From Sphingomonas sp. M1-B02 (GTDB taxonomy: Bacteria; Pseudomonadota; Alphaproteobacteria; Sphingomonadales; Sphingomonadaceae): a DNA stretch of 64,000 nt. The notes below the pieces were generated by a model. It saw nothing but the letters and a program-made list of their open reading frames with translations, ran no database searches and had not been told where the DNA came from. Shown here one piece after another: positions 55,290 to 62,899 of this stretch. How positions within the stretch are numbered: position 1 is the first letter of the stretch; each line of letters opens with the position of its first letter. The stretch is taken from positions 868,001 through 932,000 of the forward strand of contig NZ_CP110679.1 of NCBI RefSeq assembly GCF_026167525.1, given 5' to 3'. A program made the position numbers and the translations under genes.

Positions 55290-55745
55290 CTAATCAACCC
55301 CGCTCTGCAATGCCCCCGCCGCCGCCTCGATCCGCTCGAGCATGGCGCGCAACTGCTCCTGCTCCGCGCGCGGGAGCACGTCGAAGATCCGCCGCTCGAA
55401 TTCCAGCGCCTTGGGCGCGATCTGTTCGTACAGCCCCCAGCCGTCGGGGGTCAGCGTCAGCAGGCGCGAGCGCTGGTCGCCCGGATTGGCCCCGCGCTGG
55501 ATGAGCCCGCGTTCGGCAAGGGCGATCGCCGCGCGGCTCACCGTCACCTTGTCCATCCGGGTGCGGCCGCATAGCGCCTGCTGGCTCATCGCCCCGCCCT
55601 CCGCCAGCACCGCCACCAGCCGCCACTCCGGAATGCGCAGCCCGAAAAGGTTGCGATAGGCCGATGCGACCGCATCCGAGACCGCATTGGAAGCGATCGA
55701 AAGCCGGTAGGGCAGAAATGCTTCAAGCTTGAGCGTCGTAGGCAT
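55290..55745 (-). CDS. MarR-family transcriptional regulator
   Basis: This 151-residue winged-helix regulator has its recognition region at [20 protein letters not shown] and the wing in [20 protein letters not shown], with helical dimer arms at both ends. ATG 55745 follows ACGGAGCTGCG. The upstream region to 55841 holds a nested set of inverted repeats built from TTGCAA, the likely autoregulatory operators. Neighbours on the same strand are aldehyde dehydrogenase (upstream) and malate synthase (downstream). A phenolic ligand would fit the former, but this is inference. Confidence 0.85.
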   Translation of the reverse strand: MPTTLKLEAFLPYRLSIASNAVSDAVASAYRNLFGLRIPEWRLVAVLAEGGAMSQQALCGRTRMDKVTVSRAAIALAERGLIQRGANPGDQRSRLLTLTPDGWGLYEQIAPKALEFERRIFDVLPRAEQEQLRAMLERIEAAAGALQSGVD

Positions 55746-55773
55746 CGCAGCTCCGTTCCGGTCCATAGCGTCC

Positions 55774-55841
55774 GTTGCAAGTGACAACGTTGTACGATTG
55801 CAATTTATGCAATGCTACCGGTATCATTTCGCACTTGCAAC
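55774..55841. promoter_or_regulatory. TTGCAA-based inverted repeats upstream of the MarR gene
   Basis: GTTGCAAGTG (55774-55783) is exactly repeated in reverse as CACTTGCAAC (55832-55841). Between them ATTGCA (55797) and TGCAAT (55808) form a second dyad. On the minus strand TTGCAA, 17 bases, TAGCAT (55840 to 55813) reads as a promoter for the MarR gene, placing the dyads across it. This fits autoregulation by a dimeric repressor. Confidence 0.55.
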
Positions 55842-55932
55842 ATAAGCCCCCGGCACCCAATTAGCGGAGGCCTTTCAGGCATCCTCTCCTAAACCTTTCA
55901 AAGGGTCGCCCTCCGGGGCGGCCCCTTTTTTT
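55833..55932 (+). ncRNA. candidate small RNA ending in an intrinsic terminator
   Basis: No gene on the plus strand leads into this region, yet it ends in a strong plus-strand terminator. A plus-strand promoter may be TTGCAA (55798), 17 bases, GTATCA (55821). The transcript would be about 100 nt, with the exposed pyrimidine stretch ATCCTCTCCT (55881-55890), similar to anti-ribosome-binding-site loops of alphaproteobacterial sRNAs. No known family is recognised. Confidence 0.3.
55901..55932 (+). terminator. intrinsic terminator
   Basis: The GGGTCGCCC and GGGCGGCCC arms, with one G-T pair and a TCCG loop, are followed by seven T residues (55926-55932) on the plus strand. On the minus strand it lies just after the aldehyde dehydrogenase stop and could also act there, though with a weaker U-tract. 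Confidence 0.75.
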
Positions 55933-55940
55933 GTCTTTTT

Positions 55941-57347
55941 TCAGCCCATCTGTCGCTTGATCGTCGCCCGTGTTGCCTTTCCGTAAGGCGGCTTCATCCC
56001 GGCGAGCTTGGCCACATCGATCCGAGGCTGCTTGTAGACACTCCGAGCATGACTGAAGGTCCGGAACCCGGCCTCGCCATGATAAGCTCCCATTCCCGAC
56101 GGTCCGACTCCGCCGAACGGCAATTCCTCCTGGCTGACATGGAATATCACGTCGTCCAGCGTCACCCCGCCGGAGACGGTGCGGTCCATTACCTGCCGCC
56201 GCTCGGCGCCGTCCGAACCGAAATAATAAAGCGCGAGCGGACGATCGCGGCGATTCACTTCGTCGATCGCGCCGTCGATATGCTCGTAGCTGCGCACCGG
56301 CAGGATCGGCCCGAATATCTCCTCCTGCATCACGATCATGTCGTCGGTCGCGCCGCGAACGATGTGCAGCGGCATCTTCCGCGAATTGGAGGTCGCGAAA
56401 TCCTCGTTCGCCGGGTTTACCGCGATCACCTCGGCGCCCTTGGCGCGGGCGTCGTCGAGCCACTCGGTCAGCCGCTGATAATGGCGATCGTTGATCAGCG
56501 CGGTGTAATCGGGGTTGGAGAGCAGCGTCGGATACATCCGCGTCGCGGCGTCGACGAGCCCCGCGACGACCTCCGCCTCCTTCTCCGCCGGCACCAGCAT
56601 ATAATCGGGCGCAAGACAGATTTGGCCGGCGTTGAGCATCTTGCCTAGCGCCACCCGCTCGGTCGTTCGCGCAACGTCCGCCGATCGTCCCACCACCACG
56701 GGAGATTTGCCGCCCAGCTCGAGCGTAACCGGCGTCAGATTGTCGGCGGCGGCATGGAGGATATGCTTGGCGATGCCCGTCGCGCCGGTGAACAGCAGGT
56801 GATCGAAGGGCAGCGCGGCAAAGGCCTTCCCCACCTCTGGCCCGCCGCTGACGAAGGCCAGTTCCTCCACGTCGAAATACCCCGGCGCGAGTTGCTCGAA
56901 CAAGGCGGCGACGCAGGGCGTGAACTCGCTGGTCTTCACCATCGCCCGGTTGCCCGCTGCGAAAATCCCCGCCAGCGGGCTCATCACCAGGTTGACCGGG
57001 AAATTCCACGGCGCAATCACCCCGACCACACCCAGCGGTTGATATTCGATCCAGCCGCGCCCGCCGAGCAGGCCCAGCGGAAACATCACCGGCTTCTTGT
57101 CCGGCTTTGCCCAGCGCTCGACATGCTTGATCGCGTGGCGAAGCGGCGCCACCGAGGCGGCGATATCGGTGATCATCGATTGCTCGCGGCTGCGATGCCC
57201 GAAATCCTCGCTCAGGGCGTCGCAGAATTTCTCGGCATTGTCGGACAGCATCGCGATCGCGCGCTTGAGCCGATCCTTGCGCACCGCGATGGGGACGGGA
57301 AGCTCGGCCATATAGGCGGCGCGCTGGCGCTCCAATATCTGCTGCAT
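55941..57347 (-). CDS. calB: coniferyl-aldehyde-type dehydrogenase
   Basis: This 468-residue NAD-dependent aldehyde dehydrogenase has the catalytic Cys in NAGQIC, the general base Glu in LELGGKSP, and the C-terminal PFGGVGPSGMGAYHGEAGF. The region GWIEYQPLGVVGVIAPWNFP and the length match the coniferyl aldehyde dehydrogenase subgroup, which oxidises aromatic or medium-chain aldehydes to acids. ATG 57347 follows GGAGAGGGATGGG. It precedes the MarR gene on the same strand. The symbol is assigned from family resemblance; substrate range in this group is broad, so a general role in aldehyde detoxification is possible. Confidence 0.8.
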   Translation of the reverse strand: MQQILERQRAAYMAELPVPIAVRKDRLKRAIAMLSDNAEKFCDALSEDFGHRSREQSMITDIAASVAPLRHAIKHVERWAKPDKKPVMFPLGLLGGRGWIEYQPLGVVGVIAPWNFPVNLVMSPLAGIFAAGNRAMVKTSEFTPCVAALFEQLAPGYFDVEELAFVSGGPEVGKAFAALPFDHLLFTGATGIAKHILHAAADNLTPVTLELGGKSPVVVGRSADVARTTERVALGKMLNAGQICLAPDYMLVPAEKEAEVVAGLVDAATRMYPTLLSNPDYTALINDRHYQRLTEWLDDARAKGAEVIAVNPANEDFATSNSRKMPLHIVRGATDDMIVMQEEIFGPILPVRSYEHIDGAIDEVNRRDRPLALYYFGSDGAERRQVMDRTVSGGVTLDDVIFHVSQEELPFGGVGPSGMGAYHGEAGFRTFSHARSVYKQPRIDVAKLAGMKPPYGKATRATIKRQMG

Positions 57348-57424
57348 CCCATCCCTCTCCGGTCGCCTCAGCGGATCGCCGGGCCTTTGCCGTGAAGATG
57401 ACCAAAGAAGCCCGCTTGGACAAG

Positions 57425-58177
57425 CTAGACGTACATCCCTACCCACACCGCGAAGCCCGCTGCCCCCAGCATCACCCCGAAGGGCAGACGATCGGTCGCC
57501 ACCAGCTTTCGTCCGGCGCTACGCAGCCCGAGCACTGCCGCGAGCCCGATCAGGCAGGCGGCGAGCAGCACCATCGGCAACGCCTGCCAGCCCAGCCAGA
57601 AGCCGATCGCCCCGAACAATTTGGGATCCCCCCCGCCCAGCCCCTGCCGCCTGCGCAGCGCGCGATAGCCGGCGGAAACCGCCCAGAGCACGCCATAGCC
57701 GGCAACCCCGCCGATCGCCCGCGCCTCCAGCGGCACGCCGACCCCGACTGCGCCGGCCGCGAGCCCCGCCCCCGCCAGCGCACCCGTAAGCGCGTTCGGC
57801 AGCCAGAAGGCCGCCAGATCGAGCGCTGCCAGTGCCAGCAGCAGCCAGCCGAACACCGCCCCCGCCATGCCTTCCGCACCCGGCGCAACCCAGCCCGAGG
57901 TCGCGCCGATCGCTAGCCCCGCCAGCTCGGTCAGCAAATGGCTCGGATGAATCGCGCCCCCGCAGCCCCGGCAGCGCCCACGCTGCAGCACGAAGCTCGC
58001 CACCGGCACCAACTCGTGCGCCTTGAGCCCCTTGCCGCACGAATCGCATGCGGAACGACCTTTCAACGGCGAACGCCCCTCGGGCCAGCGCAGCGCCACC
58101 GTTGCGATGAAGCTGCCGAAGACCAGCCCCAGCACCCCCAGCAACACGGGCCAGAGCCAGGCCTCAGTCGTCGTCAC
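57425..58177 (-). CDS. pilD: prepilin peptidase (A24 family)
   Basis: This 250-residue polytopic protease has an N-terminal zinc-like four-Cys loop (Cys44, Cys47, Cys69 and Cys72) and two catalytic aspartates, Asp120 in ALDLAAFWLPN and Asp184 in GLGGGDPKLF. It cleaves and methylates type IV prepilins or type II secretion pseudopilins at the inner membrane. No pilin or secretion genes lie in the window. The start is GTG at 58177, overlapping the stop of the upstream small membrane gene by 14 bases, so the two are coupled. Confidence 0.92.
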   Translation of the reverse strand: MTTTEAWLWPVLLGVLGLVFGSFIATVALRWPEGRSPLKGRSACDSCGKGLKAHELVPVASFVLQRGRCRGCGGAIHPSHLLTELAGLAIGATSGWVAPGAEGMAGAVFGWLLLALAALDLAAFWLPNALTGALAGAGLAAGAVGVGVPLEARAIGGVAGYGVLWAVSAGYRALRRRQGLGGGDPKLFGAIGFWLGWQALPMVLLAACLIGLAAVLGLRSAGRKLVATDRLPFGVMLGAAGFAVWVGMYV

Positions 58178-58424
58178 GCGGCGGACGCTTGCGGATCAGA
58201 TAGCGATACACGCCAAACACGTTGATGAAGAAGAGCACGAGATTCTGCGACAGCAACGGATTGTCGTCGGTCAGGAAGGCGCCGGTGATCCAGCAGATGC
58301 TCGACGCCACAAACAGCGCGAACCCCCAGCCGGTCACCCGCCGCCCCGAATCGAGCGAGACCATCAGGCAGGCGATCACCCCGCTGATCGACGCGGCCCA
58401 TTTCAGGATTTCGACAAGCGGCAT
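58164..58424 (-). CDS. small conserved membrane protein
   Basis: This 86-residue protein has three hydrophobic helices (about 8-24, 32-50 and 58-78) and the features WAASISGVIACLMVSL and NLVLFFINVFGVYRYLIRKR. I recognise it only as a small sphingomonad-type membrane protein of unknown function. It is translationally coupled to the prepilin peptidase by a 14-base overlap, but a functional link is not evident. Confidence 0.65.
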   Translation of the reverse strand: MPLVEILKWAASISGVIACLMVSLDSGRRVTGWGFALFVASSICWITGAFLTDDNPLLSQNLVLFFINVFGVYRYLIRKRPPRDDD

Positions 58425-58507
58425 GCTGGCTCCTTGGAAGCGCCGCGCGGCTTTTGCAAACCGGGCTCGGGATCACTAGATCGCCCCCAACCCCCGAAAG
58501 GAACTTT

Positions 58508-59695
58508 ATGTCCGCCGACGACATCGTCATCGCTTCCTATGCCCGCACCCCGATGGGCAGCTTCCAGGGCTCCCTGACCGGCGCCTCGGCTACCGATCTG
58601 GGCGCCGCCGCCGTGGCCGCCGCGGTGCAGCGCGCCGGCGTGAGCGGTGAGGCGATCGAGCGCATCTATATGGGCTGCGTCCTCCCCGCCGGGCTCGGCC
58701 AAGCCCCCGCGCGCCAGGCTGCGCTCAACGCCGGGCTTCCCGAGCATATCGAGGCGACGACGATCAACAAGATGTGCGGATCGGGCATGCAGGCCGCGAT
58801 CATGGGCGCCGAGGCGCTCGCGGCGGGCTCGGTCGACCTGCTCGTCGCCGGCGGCATGGAGAGCATGACCAACGCCCCCTATCTGTCGCTGCGCCACCGC
58901 GCCGGCGCGCGGATCGGCCATGACGTGCTCAAGGATCATATGTATCTCGACGGGCTCGAGGACGCCTATGAACCCGGCAAGTTGATGGGCAATTTCGCCG
59001 AGGATACCGCGCAGGAATATCAGTTCACGCGTGCGGCGCAGGATGATTTCGCGATCCAGTCGCTCCAACGCGCGCAGGCTGCGCAAGCCTCGGGCGCGTT
59101 CGAGCGCGAGATCGTCGCGGTCGAAGTGAAGGGCCGCAAGGGCATCACCACCGTCATGCTCGACGAACAGCCCGCGCGCGGCGACATCGCCAAGATCCCG
59201 ACGCTCAAGCCTGCGTTCGCAAAGGAAGGCACGATCACCGCCGCCAACGCCTCGTCCATCTCCGACGGCGCCGCCGCGCTCGTCCTCACCCGGCGCAGCG
59301 TCGCCGACAAGCTCGGCCTCACCCCCGTCGCGCGCATCGTCGCGCATGCCGCCCACGCCCACGCCCCTGCCCGCTTCACCACCGCCCCGGTCTTCGCGAT
59401 GCGCAAGGCGCTGGAGAAAGCCGGCTGGCAGATCGGCGACGTCGACCTGTTCGAAGTCAACGAAGCCTTCGCAGTCGTTGCGATGATCGCGATGCGCGAT
59501 CTCGGCATTTCGCACGAGGTGCTCAACATCCACGGCGGCGCCTGCGCGCTCGGCCATCCGATCGGCGCCAGCGGCGCGCGCGTGATGGCGACTCTGCTTT
59601 CCGCGCTGGAAACCAGCGGCCAGAGGCGCGGCATGGCCTCGCTCTGCATCGGTGGCGGCGAGGCGACGGCGGTGGCGGTGGAGATGCTGAACTAA
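58508..59695 (+). CDS. acetyl-CoA C-acyltransferase (thiolase)
   Basis: This 395-residue biosynthetic/degradative type thiolase has the nucleophile Cys90 in NKMCGSGMQ. The His is in HGGACALGHPIGASGAR and the acid/base Cys in CIGGGEATA. It makes or splits acetoacetyl-CoA or longer 3-ketoacyl-CoA. ATG 58508 follows AAAGGAACTTT. It could use the acetoacetate made from tyrosine and leucine upstream in the window, but as a stand-alone gene its exact chain length preference is open. Confidence 0.9.
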   Translation: MSADDIVIASYARTPMGSFQGSLTGASATDLGAAAVAAAVQRAGVSGEAIERIYMGCVLPAGLGQAPARQAALNAGLPEHIEATTINKMCGSGMQAAIMGAEALAAGSVDLLVAGGMESMTNAPYLSLRHRAGARIGHDVLKDHMYLDGLEDAYEPGKLMGNFAEDTAQEYQFTRAAQDDFAIQSLQRAQAAQASGAFEREIVAVEVKGRKGITTVMLDEQPARGDIAKIPTLKPAFAKEGTITAANASSISDGAAALVLTRRSVADKLGLTPVARIVAHAAHAHAPARFTTAPVFAMRKALEKAGWQIGDVDLFEVNEAFAVVAMIAMRDLGISHEVLNIHGGACALGHPIGASGARVMATLLSALETSGQRRGMASLCIGGGEATAVAVEMLN

Positions 59696-59698
59696 ACT

Positions 59699-59826
59699 CC
59701 TCCCCGGCACGGGGAGGGGGACCGCCGCCGAAGGCGGTGGTGGAGGGGGCTCTCCGCGAGCGACAATCTCGTGGCACGCCCCCTCCACCAGCCTGCGGCT
59801 GGTCCCCCTCCCCGTGCCGGGGAGGA
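59699..59826. repeat. two-hairpin intergenic repeat after thiolase
   Basis: The outer hairpins are CCTCCCCG-GCA-CGGGGAGG (59699-59717) and CCTCCCCG-TGC-CGGGGAGG (59808-59826). The inner arms GGTGGTGGAGGGGGC and GCCCCCTCCACC sit on either side of a short centre. It lies between convergent genes. Confidence 0.85.
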
Positions 59827-59832
59827 TAAAGC

Positions 59833-60309
59833 TCAGTCCACCGCCTCGCCCGCATCCACGCCCCAGATGTGCGACAGCTCGACATAGCCCCCGCGCCCGC
59901 GCACATCGAGCCAGCACCAGCCGCTCGCGCATTTGCTGATCCGCCCGACCACGCCCGGCGCCGCACGGAAGTTGATCGGCGCGTCGAAGCGCGGCGCCGC
60001 GCGCATCTCGGCGATCGCGCCGCGCACGATCGCGCTACGCGTGTCGCTCAGCAGGTTTACCTGCATCCAGCCCTGCGTGCCGTCGGGATCCTCGACCTTG
60101 CGCCACTCGCCATAGATGTCGACCACCTTGATCGGCAGGTCGGCGCGCTGATAGAGCCAGCTCGCCGGATAGTTGCGCCCCGGCCCGGTCCGCATCCGCG
60201 CCTTGTCCGCCGAAATCGAGGCATAATAAGGCGGCTTGCGCTGCGCCAGCGCGGGCAAGGCGAGTCCCAGCGCGAACACGCCCAGCAACAACCAACTCCA
60301 AAATCGCAT
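59833..60309 (-). CDS. secreted SH3-domain protein
   Basis: This 158-residue exported protein has a signal peptide (1-22, ending ALPALA) and two bacterial SH3-like units (about 33-85, with KARMRTGPGRNYPASW, and 90-145, with FRAAPGVVGRISKCASGWCW). Such domains bind peptidoglycan or other proteins in the envelope. Conserved AIVRGAIAEMRAAP joins them. No partner is evident and it is a single-gene unit converging on the hairpin repeat. Confidence 0.85.
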   Translation of the reverse strand: MRFWSWLLLGVFALGLALPALAQRKPPYYASISADKARMRTGPGRNYPASWLYQRADLPIKVVDIYGEWRKVEDPDGTQGWMQVNLLSDTRSAIVRGAIAEMRAAPRFDAPINFRAAPGVVGRISKCASGWCWLDVRGRGGYVELSHIWGVDAGEAVD

Positions 60310-60400
60310 GTCATCCCCTTAGCTTCCGCCCCGCATACCGCGAGCGAGCCGCGCCCTTCAACCGTTGACTGGCGCGCTGGAGCCGTTCAATCCGCCCTTT

Positions 60401-61396
60401 ATGGCACAGCCGCGCCCCGCCCGACCTCGCGTCGCCGTCACGCGTTCGCTGCCCGACGGGGTCGAGGCGCGCATGGCCGAACTGTTCGACGTCATACTCA
60501 ATCCCGGCGATGCGCCGCTGAGCCGCGACGCGCTGGCCGCGGCAATGGCCGATTGCGACGTGTTCGTCCCCACCGTCACCGATCGCATCGACGCCGAGCT
60601 CATCGCCGCCGTGCCCGATCGGCTGCGGCTCATCGCCAATTACGGCGCCGGCGTGAACCATATCGACCTCGCGGCCGCCCGGGCGCGCGGCATCCCCGTC
60701 ACCAACACCCCCGGCGTGCTCACCGAAGACACCGCCGACATGACGATGGCGCTGGTCCTGTCGGTGCCGCGCCGGCTGGCCGAGGGCGAGAAACTGGTCC
60801 GCTCGGGCGAATGGAAGGGCTGGAGCCCCGGCGGGATGCTCGGTTACCGGATCGGCGGGAAGGCGCTGGGCATCGTCGGCATGGGAAGGATCGGCCAGGC
60901 CGTCGCCGCGCGCGCCCGCGCCTTCGGCCTATCGATCCATTATCATAATCGTCACCGTCTGCCCGCGGTGCTCGAGGCGCAACTCGCCGCCACCTGGCAC
61001 CCCGATCTCGACGCGATGCTTGCTACGATCGACATCCTGACGATCCACACCCCGCGCAATCCCGAGAGCGAAAATCTGATCGACGCCCGCCGCATCGCGC
61101 TGATGCGGCCGCATGCGCACCTCATCAACGCCTCGCGCGGCGGCATCGTCGACGAAGACGCGCTGGTCGAGGCGCTGGAAGGCGGCCGACTGGCCGGCGC
61201 CGGGCTCGACGTCTGGGCGCACGAGCCGAGCATCGACCCGCGCCTGCTGGCGCTGCCCAACGTCGTGATGACCCCGCATATGGGCTCGGCCACCTATGAG
61301 GGCCGCGCCGCGGCGGGCGAGCGGGTTATCCGCAACATCCGAATCTGGACGGGGGGCGATCGTCCGCCCGATCAGGTGCTGGAGGGGTGGTTGTAG
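60401..61396 (+). CDS. D-isomer 2-hydroxyacid dehydrogenase (glyoxylate/hydroxypyruvate reductase type)
   Basis: This 331-residue NAD(P)-dependent reductase has a Rossmann motif GIVGMGRIGQAVAARA and the catalytic set of Arg in NASRGGIVDE, Glu in AHEPS and His in TPHMGSAT. The region ANYGAGVNHIDLAAARARGI is that of glyoxylate reductase-like members. ATG 60401 has no clear ribosome binding site; an in-frame TTG at 60365 would add 12 residues. It may reduce glyoxylate, so a link to the malate synthase in the window is possible but not shown. Confidence 0.87.
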   Translation: MAQPRPARPRVAVTRSLPDGVEARMAELFDVILNPGDAPLSRDALAAAMADCDVFVPTVTDRIDAELIAAVPDRLRLIANYGAGVNHIDLAAARARGIPVTNTPGVLTEDTADMTMALVLSVPRRLAEGEKLVRSGEWKGWSPGGMLGYRIGGKALGIVGMGRIGQAVAARARAFGLSIHYHNRHRLPAVLEAQLAATWHPDLDAMLATIDILTIHTPRNPESENLIDARRIALMRPHAHLINASRGGIVDEDALVEALEGGRLAGAGLDVWAHEPSIDPRLLALPNVVMTPHMGSATYEGRAAAGERVIRNIRIWTGGDRPPDQVLEGWL

Positions 61397-61401
61397 CTAC
61401 T

Positions 61402-61423
61402 CCCTCTCCCCGGAGGGAGAGGG
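61402..61423. repeat. single hairpin, CCCTCTCCC type
   Basis: CCCTCTCCC-CGGA-GGGAGAGGG sits in the 33-base gap between two convergent genes. It is half of the element seen at 37752 and probably serves as a bidirectional terminator. Confidence 0.8.
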
Positions 61424-61429
61424 AAAGGA

Positions 61430-62833
61430 TCAATCCCCCGTGCGGATCCGATCGACGAGTTCCTTCACCGTCGGCACGAACCCGTTGGAATAAAAGGGAT
61501 CCTTCCGGAAATTATAGGCGCCGTGGCCCGCGAACATCAGGTTCTCGTCGGTCGGCCCGCCGTGGGCAATGTCCTGCAGTGTCTTCTGGATGCAGAAGCT
61601 GCGCGGATCGGCCAGCCGGCCGGTCGAGTTGGTCTCGCTGTCCGCCCAGCTCGAAAAGGCGCATTGGCTGAGGCAGCCCATGCAATCGGCCTGATCCTTG
61701 CGGATCAGCGCCTTCTCTTCCTCGCCGACATAGATGAGCGTGTTGTCCGGGGTCTTCAGCGCCGACGTATAGCCGAGCCCGACCCATTCGCGCGCGCGCA
61801 ACAGGTCGCCCCGCGTCACCCAGAAGTTGCGGCCCTTTACGCCCGCGTCGAGCTGGAAGACATGATCGCCAGCAGACTCGGTCGAGTAAGCGATCTGTCG
61901 CTCCGAACGCGCCTCGAGGCTGCGCAGGAAGGGATTGCGGACCGCCGACGAATAGAAACCGGTGGGCGAAAAGCGGTGGAGCAGCACGTCGCCGGGCTCG
62001 ATCTCCATCAGCTTGGTTTTCCACTCCTGCGGGATCGGGCTTTCCTGCGTCAGCAGCGGCCGCGTGCCGAACTGGAAGACGATCTGGCCGAGCTCGGGAT
62101 TGTCGATCCAGTCGTTCCAGTCGCGCAGATACCACACGCCGCCGGCCATCACGATCGGCACGCTGTCCGATATGCCGCCCTCGCGCATCACGTCGCGCAA
62201 TTCCTTGACGCGCGGATAGGGGTCCTGCGGCTTGAGCGGATCCTCGGCGTTCGACAGGCCGTTATGCCCGCCCGCCAGCCAGGGATCCTCATATACCACC
62301 GCCGAAAGCCATTCCGAAGCCTTCGAATATGCCCGCTTCCACAGCGCGCGGAATGCCCGGCCCGAACTCACGATCGGCAGATAGGTCACGCCGTAGGAAG
62401 CGCTGATCTCGCTGAGCTTGTAGGGCATGCCCGCGCCGCAGGTGACGCCCGACACCAGCCCGCGCGTCCGATCGAGCACGCCGTGCAGGATGCGCTGGGC
62501 GCCGCCCATTTCCCACAGCACGTTGATGTTGATCGCGCCCTTGCCGCCGGCAATGTCCCAGGCCTTCTTGACCTGGGTGACGGCGCCTTCGATCGCATAT
62601 TCGATCAGCTCTTCGTGGCGCTCGCGCCGCGTCAGCGCCTTATAGACTTGTGGGATGATCTTCCCTTCGGCGTCATAGCTGTCGGCATTCACGGCGCTGA
62701 CCGTGCCGATGCCGCCCGCCGCCGCCCAGGCGCCTGCGCTGGCGTGATTCGTCGCCGCTACGCCTTTTCCACCCTCGACCAGCGGCCAAACTTCGCGGCC
62801 ATTATATTGGATAGGCGCCAAACCCTTGAACAC
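61430..62833 (-). CDS. nitronate monooxygenase-like flavoprotein with C-terminal Cys cluster
   Basis: This 467-residue TIM-barrel protein of the 2-nitropropane dioxygenase/enoyl-reductase-like group has the FMN-binding blocks SGVTCGAGMPYKLSEISASY, IVMAGGVWYLRDW and VFQFGTRPLLTQE. Beyond the barrel it carries a C-terminal DCMGCLSQC (CxxCxxxC) with a later Cys in RSFCIQKT, unlike the compact enzymes of the family. The start is GTG at 62833, four bases after GGAGG; a GTG eight codons upstream is an alternative. The true reaction is unknown: nitronate oxidation is only the family label. It is divergent from nothing and is convergent with the hydroxyacid dehydrogenase. Confidence 0.8.
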   Translation of the reverse strand: MFKGLAPIQYNGREVWPLVEGGKGVAATNHASAGAWAAAGGIGTVSAVNADSYDAEGKIIPQVYKALTRRERHEELIEYAIEGAVTQVKKAWDIAGGKGAININVLWEMGGAQRILHGVLDRTRGLVSGVTCGAGMPYKLSEISASYGVTYLPIVSSGRAFRALWKRAYSKASEWLSAVVYEDPWLAGGHNGLSNAEDPLKPQDPYPRVKELRDVMREGGISDSVPIVMAGGVWYLRDWNDWIDNPELGQIVFQFGTRPLLTQESPIPQEWKTKLMEIEPGDVLLHRFSPTGFYSSAVRNPFLRSLEARSERQIAYSTESAGDHVFQLDAGVKGRNFWVTRGDLLRAREWVGLGYTSALKTPDNTLIYVGEEEKALIRKDQADCMGCLSQCAFSSWADSETNSTGRLADPRSFCIQKTLQDIAHGGPTDENLMFAGHGAYNFRKDPFYSNGFVPTVKELVDRIRTGD

Positions 62834-62899
62834 ATGACCTCCGGCAAGAAAAAACACCGCGTAGCTAGCGGCATCGACTCCAACATGCGAGCAACTTCG

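Noticed and set aside
57425..58577. Possible frameshift fusion of the small membrane protein and the prepilin peptidase
   Set aside because: Each has its own complete domain and a plausible start; the 14-base overlap is ordinary translational coupling.
60365..60401. TTGACT at 60365 as a -35 element giving a leaderless hydroxyacid dehydrogenase message
   Set aside because: No -10 hexamer lies at suitable spacing, so it was not listed as a promoter.
34645..61430. GC-rich hairpins considered as a CRISPR array or tRNA genes
   Set aside because: They are dispersed singly between genes, have no regular spacers, and lack anticodon and T-arm features.
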